From: Euryodendron excelsum
Lineage: Eukaryota; Streptophyta; Magnoliopsida; Ericales; Pentaphylacaceae
Length of the DNA stretch: 64,000 bases
Direction of reading: 5' to 3'
NCBI GenBank assembly: GCA_033060915.1
Contig: CM065377.1
Span: 33,173,183-33,237,182 of the forward strand
How positions within the stretch are numbered: position 1 is the stretch's first letter; each line of letters begins with the position of its first letter. The notes below the pieces were generated by a model that saw only the letters and a program-made list of their open reading frames with translations, was not told the DNA's origin and did not search any database. Positions 34,087 to 44,639 of this stretch are shown here, in pieces. A program made the translations under genes and the position numbers.

Positions 34087-35464
34087 AAATTCATGAATAT
34101 AGGATAAAAAAATGGTCAAAATTAAAGAACCAAGAAGCATGATGATCACGCTTCAAGGACGCTATATGGGAAGCTCACTTTCTGAAGCATTTTCTCTACC
34201 TTTCGGGAACATCTGAGACTCTAAACCAACACCATTTTGAAGAGAATTACAAAAATAACATTGCTTAATTCATGCTCGAACTTCACAAATATAGAATTGA
34301 ATTGAGCTAAACATCATCAGAATGAAAGCCAGAGTGAGATGCAACCATGCATTGGCTAGGAAAAGGACAAAAATTTCTCTTGGAGAAAATCTGCCTCGTG
34401 GCAGAACCTGACAAGCAAGGACTGGAAGTATATAAGACGTGCATCTAGTTAAATTTGGACACACATGTCATAGATACATCCAACTTTTTCCAAATTATCA
34501 ATAGATAGCAACCTCACTCCTTTGGTTTCTAGCAGAAATATCATACTATTACTTTGCTGGTTTTGTTTCAAAAACAAAAACCCTTGATTTTCCACCGTTA
34601 AAAATACTTAAAATTACTCCATCAAACCTTGGAGAGGAATACTCACTCCAGAAAAGGAAGAACCAAAGGTAAAAATCTTCAAATCTTGACCCCCACTCCT
34701 CCTTTTTTACTCCAATGGCTTCTTTAAGTTGCTTCTTCTACTTTTCCCATCTTCTACAACCCCTCTTTCTTGTATGTTTGGAACTTGAGAGTTCTATGTC
34801 CATGCCTACAATAGATCTGCAAGCATCATCGAACAAGGAATGTCTTGTGGACTAAACCACATAAGTTATGGTCATGTGAACTCTCTTTGTATATGGTGAA
34901 ATCCACGTAACCACATTTGCATTCCATGTACTCTATATTTTCCAAAAAAAAAAAAAAAAAACATGTTTCAAAAGCTCTTTCCAAGGGCATTTTTTTAAAA
35001 AGTTCTAAAACCCTCTTTTAAGGTTTTCTCAAAGGTGTTTTCAAGAACACGCTTGTCAATATCTCCTTTAAAAAAAGCCTCTCCAAAACTTTCTCTAAAC
35101 ATCCTCTTGGATGTATTTCAATAAATGATTTTCTAGTGTTTGTGAAAATACCACAAAAGTAGTTTCAACACCCTTTTCACACAAAAATGAGGCTAGAAAC
35201 CCATTTTTAAAAACTTGTGGTTTTCAAAGTGTTTTCAAAGTACACTCTCCAAAGAGATTCTACCCTCTTCTCGTGGTTGGATTCTTGGAAGAAAAGCATT
35301 AAATGAAATGTAACCTTCGTGGTTCAAAATGCGGTTTCAAACCCTAGAATTTTTAAAACTATTTTTCAAAGTGTTTTCAAAGATCACATTTCAAAGAGAG
35401 TCTAATCTTTTAAATGGTTAGATTCTTGGAAGGAAAAGTGATAAATCAAGAGCAACCTACATGG
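34087..35464. other. Non-coding repeat-derived sequence
   Basis: No ORF of substance. 34950-35464 contains direct repeats: TTTTCAAAGTGTTTTCAAAG occurs at 35222 and 35365, each followed by TCCAAAGAGATTCTA/TTCAAAGAGAGTCTAA and GGTTAGATTCTTGGAAG, a spacing of about 142 bp similar to the neighbouring array. It is probably part of the same decayed LTR element as array B. Confidence 0.45.
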
Positions 35465-36850
35465 TGTAAGCATCTCATTTTTTCCTTTTTGACAATTAAG
35501 TCAAAATAACTGCTTGGCCCCTTGGCAACCAAACATGCTTCTCGAGGCCTAGCAACCTCCGAAACCAACTCGTTGAATGTCGGAGTGAAGAAAGCACTCA
35601 CAAGCCCCTCATCGGTCAACACAAGCGCCGGCTAGCCTGACGATGCAAAATGATCCTTTTGTCCCTTTGCAATCAGGCAGTGTTCCTAAAGTGGAACGAC
35701 CTTCGGAAATAACTCACCAAATGCTTAAGTGACGTCGCACTCAAAAACCCCTTAACGAGTCAACACCGGCGCCCCACGACTAGCATCGATGCAAAATGAT
35801 CATTTTTTCCTTACCAACTATGCACACTTCCCAAGGCTGAGCAACTTCTTCAATTAACTTGCCGAAGGTCGGAGTGACATAAGCACTCACAAACTCTTAA
35901 AGGGTCAACACAGGTGTCCGGAACCTCGTCGGTGCAAAATGACCATTTGCCCCTTGGCAGCTTCCCGAGATCAAGCGACCTCCAAAATCAACTCGCCAAA
36001 TGTTAATGGTACATAAGCACTCATAAACCCTTCATGGTTTAAATATTGGCTCCCGCTGGCACTATCATTGCAAAATGAACATTTTGCCCCTTAGAAATCA
36101 GGCAGGTTTCTTAAGGCCGAGCGACCTCTAGGACCAACTCACTGAGCGTTAGAATGCCGTAAGCATCGCAATGGTGCCTGTTAGCCCCACTAATGCAAAA
36201 TGACCCATTTTCCCCTCAGCACACAACACACTTCTCAAACCAAATAACCCCCCTCCAAGCAAAAAAGCTATCCCAAACTACTGAGCACTAGTTTGACATA
36301 TTCAAAATTCCATTTGGGTTGACATTAGTCCCTTTTCAGCCATGCCGGTGCATAATAATCATTTTGTCCTTAGCACACTTCTCGAGGTTAGACAACCCCC
36401 ACGAAAGAAAATCCACACCAAATTGGCCCACACCAGTCTAGCATAGTTAAAATGCCATCTCGATCAACACCGGTCTCGTTTCGACAACTTCGGTGCAAAA
36501 TGAACATTTTGCCCTCAAAGCAATATCACATTTTTTAAGATCGTCCAGCTCCCAAAGCTGAGCGAATCAGACCAATGTGCTTCTAATACCTTCTAGAGGA
36601 CTCCAACAAAGAACCCGAGGACTCCTAATGTGAACTCCACCTCAAAGAATGCAAAAATACCAAAAAGCCTCTAGAGAACATGAGAATGATGCTTCCTAGT
36701 GGTTGAGTTTCTTCTTATTTCCTTGCTTTTGTTACCTTAGAAAAATGATTGATTCAAGGCATGAGACCTATAACATTTTGAAGGTCTTTTAGAGCACTTC
36801 AAATCAAAGCAATTGGCTCCTCAAGATCATCATTCAAGAGCTGCAATCTG
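35465..36850 (+). repeat. Degenerate tandem array B, about eight units of roughly 140 bp
   Basis: Starts TGTAAGCATCTCATTTTTTCC. Unit markers of the type GCAAAATGAxCATTTTGCCCC occur near 35503, 35645, 35790, 35933, 36070, 36194, 36349 and 36497. Consensus parts include TTCTCGAGGCC, CAACCTCCGAAACCAACTCG and GTCGGAGTGA...AAGCACTCACAAACCC. The tail (36640-36850) is homologous to that of array A. Confidence 0.82.
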
Positions 36851-37936
36851 AGATCTACACCTTAGACAAAGACTAACTCATGCTAGATATTGTAGCATTG
36901 TGATAGCTTTAGTCATAGTCTAAACTGAATGGTTTAAATTTTGTTTCGTAATTATTAGACTTTTGGCGACATTTTGCCTTAGTCAATAAGCATTTCCATT
37001 GTTTTCAATTAGGCAAAATTTGGTAACTCAGAAGCACTTTATAAGTTAAAAGTTAGGTAGAGCTTTGACTAGGTAAAAGCATTTATAGACCTAGGAATCT
37101 GGTAGAGCTTCGGATAGGTTCGAGAATTTTTGAACTAGTCAATCAGACAAGGGTTTGATCAGAGCATTTTGGGTTGTGTGAGGCCTTGGAGTCACTTTCT
37201 AAAGGTAGAAAGTGAGATGAGAGAATTGGATGGTGAAAATGCAGGGGACGGCCTCTTATTTATGGACTTTTTGTTGCACATATTAGCATAATGCAGGCTT
37301 GATTTACCTTAACTGCATGAACTCATTTGTGCAGGCAAAGCCTGCACTCATCTCCTTATGTGTGTAGGTCAAATTTATATTGCGCATAAGTTGATGTGTG
37401 CAAGTCATTTTTCTACTGCATGCATCTTAAAATGAGTTCAACAATCATTATACTGATGTAAACCATATGACATCATCCTTAATGATTATATCAAAGGCCA
37501 CATGTCAAAAATTTACAATAGGGATGCATCTAATGATGCTTGCAATACAAATTTGTGCTACAAACACTGTTGATGAGTGCAGGATACGCTGCACGCATCA
37601 ACCAATTTTGCAATGCCATTATAGGTCCATCTAACCTCAAATTTTGGTCTGCCACCTATAATTGGAAGCTTAGGAAGTATATTTCATTTGATATTGGTTT
37701 GGTAGCTAAATTGAATGTAGTGCTTGGTGTATAACTATTTTACCCAAGGGTATATCAAAGCTGAGGTGGGCTTTTTTAGAATAATCATAACTTTTTCCAT
37801 TTTAAATCAGATTAAGACCAATTTTATATGGTTGGAAAGTTATTTCAACGTATTAAAAGTGGGTTAAAACCCAATATTGAAAAAAATCGATTCTTGCAAC
37901 ATGTAAATTGAGGTGAAAGCAAGTCTTTCTACAAGG
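36851..37936. other. No gene recognised
   Basis: AT-rich sequence with small direct repeats (GGTAGAGCTT/GGTAGAGCTTCGGATAGG near 37057 and 37091; TGTGCAGG/GTGCAAG words around 37330-37400). It probably belongs to the LTR element holding arrays B and C. Confidence 0.4.
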
Positions 37937-39077
37937 TGTAAGCACCCTATTTTTGTCTGCTCGGCAATTTTCAGTAAAAGATAACCAAAATGCCTCTTGG
38001 CGTTTCATTATGCTTCTAGGCATTACAAGCAAGCTTTTCAAGATCAGGCGATCTTTGAAACTAACTACTGACGTCGTCGGACTAACGAAAATACTCATAA
38101 ACCTTAAACGGTTCACTTCTAGCGCCTATTAGCCAGCCAACGTAGAATATTCATTATGCCTCTTGGCATTAGGCAACTTTCTGAGATAGACCAATCTGCA
38201 GAACCAATTGCTAAAATCATTGGAATTGTGAAAATACTCACAAACTATCAAGCCGTCAGAGTGGCAAAAACACTCTCAAACAAGTCAGCACAGACACACC
38301 GCAAGCAACCTAGTGCCAAAAGACCAAAAACGCCTCTTGGTCATGGCACGTTGACCAAGGACCGAATACCTTTGAAAACTAACTCGTCACAACTGTCAGA
38401 GTGATGAAAACACTCGTAAACCTAGGTCAACACAGAGGCCGGCTAGCCCAACTGGTGAGAAACAACCATTTTACCTCTAGGCAGCCCAACACGTCTTTTA
38501 AAAAAGTAAAAAATCTCAATATGGTAAGACAACCCTTAACATTGTCTTTAGACAGTCCAACGCATTCAAGATGTCGATCAAATCAACTCTGGTCTTATTT
38601 TGGTGACATTCGGTCAAAATGATCATTTTACCCCTAAGGCACCCCAACACACTTTCTAAGATGTACACGTCCCTCAATGCGGTAAGTCTATGTCTAATAC
38701 TCTCTCTGGATAGTCAAGCACATTTAAGATGCCAATCAAACCAACTCCGATCTCATTCTGGTGATATCCATTCAAAATGACCGTTTTGTTCCTAAGGCAC
38801 CCCGACACACTTTTTATGAAATACATGCCCCTCAAAGCGGTAAGACCACTCTAATGTTGTCTCTAGAAATTCAGCACATTCAAGTTCCCAATAAAGTCCA
38901 TCTCGGTCTCATTTCGGCAAGGCCCAACCCAAATGACCATTTTACCCTTATGTGTCCAAGCACATTTTCAAGACCATACCGGGTCTGGGAATTAAACCGG
39001 CCCCCACTGAAACACTCCAAAGAGGGTTCCCAACATTTTCAAGTGAGTCCCTTGACTTGAAACACACTTTAGTCAAC
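37937..39077 (+). repeat. Degenerate tandem array C, about seven units of roughly 150 bp
   Basis: Starts TGTAAGCACCCTATTTTTG. Unit markers lie near 37980, 38148, 38325, 38463, 38612, 38775 and 38930 (AAATGATCATTTTACCCCTA and variants, followed by AGGCACCCCAACACACTTT). The last four units are more alike (TCTCTAGACAGTCCAACGCATTCAAG-type middle), suggesting later local amplification. Confidence 0.8.
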
Positions 39078-39082
39078 TAGAG
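39078..39082. repeat. Solo-LTR target-site duplication, left
   Basis: TAGAG, repeated at 41656-41660. Confidence 0.9.
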
Positions 39083-41655
39083 TGTCACGCCCCATAACCC
39101 GGCCTATACGGATTTAGGATACATGACCGGCCAATAGCAAGGCTACCCAAGGCCGCATTACATAAACTGGTTGATCACCTGTGCATAATCATTTATAATG
39201 ATGCATAATTACAAAAAATAGAACTTTTAATAACTTGAAAACATAATCCGTGTCATACATGGTAGAGCTGTGCCTAATCCCAAACATAACATACATAAGG
39301 ACCAAATTAAGGTCCACAAAAGTTATAGCAATATATCATTACAAAACATTGGGTCCAGCCCCCAAACATTATACAAAACATAGGCCCGTGGGCCGTAGCT
39401 CAAATCCACATATGGCCTCGCTTTAGGGCCTCCCGGATTGGCTACCTAAAAATCATTTGAGAAAACGTAAGCTAATGCTTAGTGAATAACAATGATGCAT
39501 GAGCGAGAAAATATCATGGACTAGCAATTATATTCAACGTACAAGGATCGATAATCAGTTATGCATAAGGAAATGAGATTTTGAACGTTTAAAGCTTAGG
39601 CTTGGAACTCGTAGGTAACGTAAACATCATTTGAAACGTTTCAACATTTCAAAACATAATATCATGAGAAGAGATGCAACATAACATTATTCTTGATATA
39701 GCATTTCATAACTTGTCGTAAAACATATGAACATATCATGGTTCTCGGTTCAAAACATAAGTGTGCTACAACTCGGCATATGAGCTAGGCTCCATAATAA
39801 CCATATAAGTCACGCTAATGCTCTTTAGGCCAGGGACGTCTCCCAACATAGATAGTTTATTTCCCGTCCCCTATCGTAGGACTATCAGGCTAGATTAAGG
39901 TCTTGCCACGAGAAAACCCGAGTTGGCACCATACATTGGAAACTTAGCATCTCTTTCATTTAAACATTATAGTCCATAGTTTTCATTCATAACATAATAT
40001 AGCTTGCATGCATTTGAAATATGACATTTGTAATTGAACATAGCATTGATGCATTGAAATGTATGGAAAACATTCATGATATAGTGGTGAGCTTAAAACA
40101 TTTAGAAAATACTAGAGTTTTACTCATGGCATATCGTTACTCACCTTTCTCCAATTGGACGGGTGACAAACAAGGTATTCCTATACAAATGCACGCAGAA
40201 GCAAAGAAATATCAATACAAGACTCTAAGGCAAAGCAATAACACGTAAGTCAAGACTAAGCACGTAACACACTCGACCCTAACTCAACAACACCTCATTC
40301 TAATAATGGGGGAGTGAGGCTAAACTCTAGGACAAAGCCCCAATGTAGAATAAGAACATGAGGTTGAGATTTGAACATGAAAGCCGAAATGTCGACTCCT
40401 TCATTGAGTCCCAACCCCCCTCTCAATGATGAGTTCACACCTAAGGCTAGTTCCATTTAAAAATAGGCTTAGAGGCCTTTATTTTGATAGTTCATGGGCC
40501 AAAAACACATTTTGGGTGAAGAAGTTATGCCTCACGGAAGGTGGACTAAAATTTTGGAAAACAATGTTGTTGGCATGGATTTTGGGTCAACTTCAAACCC
40601 CCATATCTCTCAATCTATAAGGAATTAGAAAACAAACTTTATATGGGTACAAAGGTATATGAGTCTATTTTCTAACGCTTCAAACGGTGCATCAATCTGA
40701 GTTTTTTAGAGAAAGTTATGCCCGTTTTACTAAACAGTATCCAAGCTGATAGGGAGTTCGAACGCCCAATCGGGAGTTCGAACGCCTAGGCAAAAAGCAC
40801 TAGGAGTTCGAATGCCCAAATGGGAGTTTGAACTCCAAGAAGAAAATCTGAAAAACCTCTTCTCTGAGGGTTTGAACTCCCCCCGAGGGAGTTTGAACGC
40901 TCATGCTTATTTCTTATCGTTCAAACTCCATATTGGGAGTTCGAATGCCCTATTCTGGGCAACACTCAAAGCTCAACCAAAACTCCTCCAAACACAACCA
41001 AATCTTTCCAATACTCTTAGGGCTCAAAGATAAGCTCATAAGGATGATAATAACTCAAAATGAGGGAGAAAGAACAATCAAAATAAAGGGATCTAAAGAA
41101 GAAATTAAAACCCTCAACATTTCACATATTTGGGGGTTTCAACCCCCAACTCTCCAATCCTCCAATATTGAGCTTCGAGCCTTCAAATTCAAAGTAATTG
41201 GGACTCAAGGAGTCCCCCAAGACAAACCTAACTCATATATATACATACATACAAAGACCTAACAAAATCACACAAGATAGATACATATATTTATATATGC
41301 AATTGTAAAGAGAGAAAAATGAAACCTTACCTACTTCAAGCTTGGTGAAGTCTTCAATGGCTTCAATCCCTTCCTTCAAGCCTTCTTCCTTCAATCCCCC
41401 CTTCCTTCTTCCCCTTTCTCTCTTTTCCCTCTCTCTACCGATTTGTGTGTGTGTGTATAAGTGTGAGTGTGTGTTTTGTGTGTTGTAAGGAGACACACAT
41501 GGGAAATAATCCCATGTGTCTCACACCTCCAGCACAAGATACAACACAAGTTCACATTGGTCATTTTGACCCAAAAGAAGGAATATTTAACACTAAAAAT
41601 TGCATAAACTAGAAATTCTCATTAATATAATTAGATAGAGGTCTAGGATATCACA
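39083..41655 (-). mobile_element. Solo LTR, gypsy-type, reverse orientation, 2.6 kb
   Basis: On the minus strand it begins TGTGATATCCTAGACC and ends GGGGCGTGACA, flanked by TAGAG. It lacks internal genes. Near its sense start lie GT microsatellites and a purine-rich block (41320-41500). A GTTCGAAC-type palindrome cluster (40748-40950) is followed on the sense strand by a segment homologous to 32650-32830 of the other solo LTR (GCGTTRAAAARTAGACTCAT, AGAGATATGG, TGACCCAAAAT). Confidence 0.92.
40748..40950 (-). repeat. GTTCGAAC palindrome cluster in solo LTR
   Basis: About eight copies of GGGAGTTCGAACGCCC-like words: GGGAGTTCGAACGCCCAAT, GGGAGTTCGAACGCC, GGAGTTCGAATGCCC, GGGAGTTTGAACTCC, GGTTTGAACTCCC, GGGAGTTTGAACGC, GTTCAAACTCC and GGGAGTTCGAATGCCC. 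The core GTTCGAAC is a perfect palindrome. Confidence 0.9.
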
Positions 41656-41660
41656 TAGAG
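41656..41660. repeat. Solo-LTR target-site duplication, right
   Basis: TAGAG, identical to 39078-39082. Confidence 0.9.
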
Positions 41661-42470
41661 CTTCAAGAAGCGTGCCATAAATGCTTTTCCAAAACCAACT
41701 TTTCATTTACTTCCTAAGCTAAAATGCACTGTCAAACGATTGACAAAATGTGCAAATTAGAGAATTCCCAGAAGCTTGAGCAATAGGCTTTCTATCGGTA
41801 TAGTTTGATTTTTGATAACATCACTCAAGGATCGTGATTGAACTGCTCAACGTAGGGTACTTTCAAAAACTTAGGAAACGTATGAAAATCGCTTCCCGTT
41901 TCAAATCCCAATTCCTTGATTACAACTTACCATCAAACGGGTAGCAAAATGCGCAAGTTAGAGAATTCTTAAGAACCTTTCCAAAGGGCTTTTCATCGGT
42001 ATGGTTCGATCAAGAAGATCACTTCCTGGAAGCCACGATTGCATAGAACAAAGACAGCCATTTCGAAAAACCAAGCAAGCATTTTTTAGACGCTTCTAAA
42101 AAGCTTATTTTTAAGCTCAGTTTCCAAGATGATATCCCCATCATCCAAAATCATCTAAAACTCCCAAAGGGCACTAAGTTCAAGAGAAACTATAAGAGAA
42201 CATCGCCAACGTGCCCAATTTTCCCAGATCATTCCAGAATGACACGAATATTGAGAAAAAGCAAGCATAAAAGTTCCCAACATTGAAGGTATGATACATG
42301 TGTGTCTCAATCGGATTTTGGACTATCAAAAAAACTCATAAATGAGACAGGGCCCATAATATGGATTTTCATGTGACTTGGAGATCCTATTACCATCGAA
42401 CGCATGCAAGGGCTTTTGTTTCGACTTGCACCATGTATTTGATTTGAAAGGAGCCATCAGTTTTGGAAAA
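41661..42470. repeat. Two-unit direct repeat of about 200 bp
   Basis: CTGTCAAACGATTGACAAAATG...AATTAGAGAATTCCCAGAA...CTATCGGTATAGTTTGA (41720-41813) recurs as CCATCAAACGGGTAGCAAAATG...AAGTTAGAGAATTCTTAAGAA...CATCGGTATGGTTCGA (41930-42010). This is probably LTR-internal sequence of the same decayed element as array C. Confidence 0.7.
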
Positions 42471-43104
42471 ACTTCAGAGGTGCCACCTAACAATTAAGGT
42501 GTGCCAAGGCACCAAAAAGTGTGTTTCCGCAAACATTAGTTTTGAAGTTTGAACTATGGTTTTAATGTAAAAAACATGATATGTAGATTTGGAAAGGTTC
42601 CAATTGGTTTTGAAAAAGCATTTATGTCGGTTTTGAAAGTTCCTTGATGGTTTGACTCCATGGTGGTTTGCGTAATCAGGTCTAGGCTTGGGGATCCTAT
42701 CACGTACTGGGAAGCGTATATGTTTTGAGCATAAACACCAAAACCCACCCAAAATTGGCATCGCCCCCGCTCTAAAAACTTGTTTTCCTGTGTCTATCGA
42801 ATTCGACATCATCATCATCATCGTACCTGTATGCATGCATCAGGTAAATTGTGTGTAGTTGAGAATGATTTTGCTTATATGCTTATGCTATGTGATGGTG
42901 TGCATGTATAGTGAATGCACAAATGCTGGCAACATAACTGTTATGGATGTAATGTTAATGTAATGCTGTTGATTTGAAAAGGGCTTATGCTTGGCTTTGA
43001 AAGACTCGTCACTCCTCTTGGGGAGGTTTTGAAAAGCTCTTCCAGTTAAGGAACAAAAATGCTAATGCTTATAATGAATTTTGATTGAGCCTGAAAAGAG
43101 AATT
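42471..43104. other. No gene recognised
   Basis: The open frame on the minus strand at 42474-42836 has no recognisable motif and overlaps repeats. The sequence resembles untranslated LTR DNA; an ATC trinucleotide run is at 42809-42822. Confidence 0.4.
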
Positions 43105-43500
43105 CAGACTGCCTACAGATCCTAACTGTGTATGAATCAAGCCAAACATAGTTCAGACTTTAATTGGTGGCTCGGAGTTTGTGAATAGAACTCTGGCTTA
43201 AAATGGTATGATTCTCCACATGTTAGGAGGAAGGTAACTGAGCCTAGGAAGAGGACCCAGACTGCCTACGTATCCTGAAATGGCAGGAATCAAGTCAGAC
43301 GTAGTTTCAGCCAATTTGGCGGCCCAAGCTTTGTGAATAGAACTCCAACTTAAATGATGTGTTTTCCCGCTTGTTTAGGGAGGGATGACCTAGCTTGGGA
43401 AGAGAACATAGATTGCCTACGTACTCTAATTATACAGGGATCAGGTCCAGCATAGTTTGATCATGACTTTCCAATGGGAAGAGGCTGACACCACAGAACT
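43105..43500 (+). repeat. Three tandem units with a CTACGT...ACGTAG hairpin
   Basis: Units of about 150 bp contain ACTGCCTACGTATCCTGAAATGG...CAAGTCAGACGTAGTTTCA and GAATAGAACTCCAACTTAAA (starts near 43108, 43261, 43410). CTACG/CGTAG and inner TCCTG/CAGGA can pair. Such repeats are familiar from LTRs of large plant gypsy (Tat-type) elements; that assignment is inferred. Confidence 0.65.
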
Positions 43501-44230
43501 TCTCGGCTTTGACAAAAGGGTTATAAGAAAATTATGGTTTTGAATCCATGGCTTTAATGAATGTTAGGAAACTCGATTTTGAAAAGGGATCTTTCCTAAT
43601 TTTATGTAAGTTTGGCTAGTTTGCACTGCTTTTGAAAAGGTTGACTTAGTCCATAGAGGAGTTTGTTATTTTGGAACTGTTCCAGCTAGCAGCAACCGTA
43701 GAGCATACGTACAGTAGCTCATAACGATGGTTTAGACATTTGTTTTGAAAAGTCTATTTTTGGGTTTTCAACCGAGCATTATTAAGACTTATAACCGGCC
43801 AAAAATGCAATTTTGAGCTTGAAAATAGGCATTATGACTACTCAAATGAGTTAGTACACAATTTTATGATTTTGAAAATGGGCATTATGACGGCTTATGA
43901 TGGGTCAAAATGTAGCTATAAATGGCTATACTAATGCAGCATGCTAGCTAAAAGCCTAAGTAGGCCACTAGAAACTAAGAAGCAGTAGAAGCAGCAATGC
44001 ATGATTCCCATGGCTTTGAATATAAATTTGTGTACCTAGAGTGATTTCGACGAAGTTCCAGCTTAGTACAAACGCAGTTTGGCTGCCAAAAATTGGACAG
44101 AGTGATGGCTAGGCAGGGGCCTATTTGGAGCCAAAAATTTGTTAGAGTAACAGCTAGGTAGCGGCCTGTTTGGAGTCAAAAATTGAGTAGAGTAACGCTC
44201 TAATCAAATATGGTAGTATACGGGGGTGTA
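43501..44230. other. LTR-like non-coding repeats
   Basis: Short direct repeats occur: GGCATTATGAC (43826 and 43885), AAAATTG-x-ACAGAGTAA and GGCTAGGTAGCGGCCTGTTTGGAG-type units (44090-44180). No ORF. Confidence 0.45.
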
Positions 44231-44639
44231 CGTCATTGTCAAATAAGGTAGTGTCCACTTGACGGCAATCGTGGGCTGAACAACCTGTCAGTAAAACAAA
44301 ATCAATGTTTTATGAAATGGTAGTAGTTGTCAACAAAGTTTAATTTATAATATAAATTTTCAATGTGAAATAAGTACGAGTACTATAAAACATACCACAT
44401 CATCCCATAGTCTTGTGAACGATGAATCTTCTGTAAGCACTCTACGGTCGATCGGTCCACCATCTTGTAGTTGTGATACCATAGTAGATGATAGACCTTG
44501 TAATATGTATAATGAAATAAACAAATCCATAAACATGTATCTCCAAGTGTAACATGCATAAGAAACTACAATGCATTAAACATATTGAACAACAAACATG
44601 TTCGGTTTCAATGGATTATCACAAAAAATATTAAGCTAC

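Noticed and set aside
35465..39077. Centromeric satellite array
   Set aside because: Units are too diverged and too few, and are embedded in LTR-like flanks.
42474..42836. 120-codon minus-strand ORF with a Met run
   Set aside because: No homology recognised, in repeat DNA with an ATC microsatellite.
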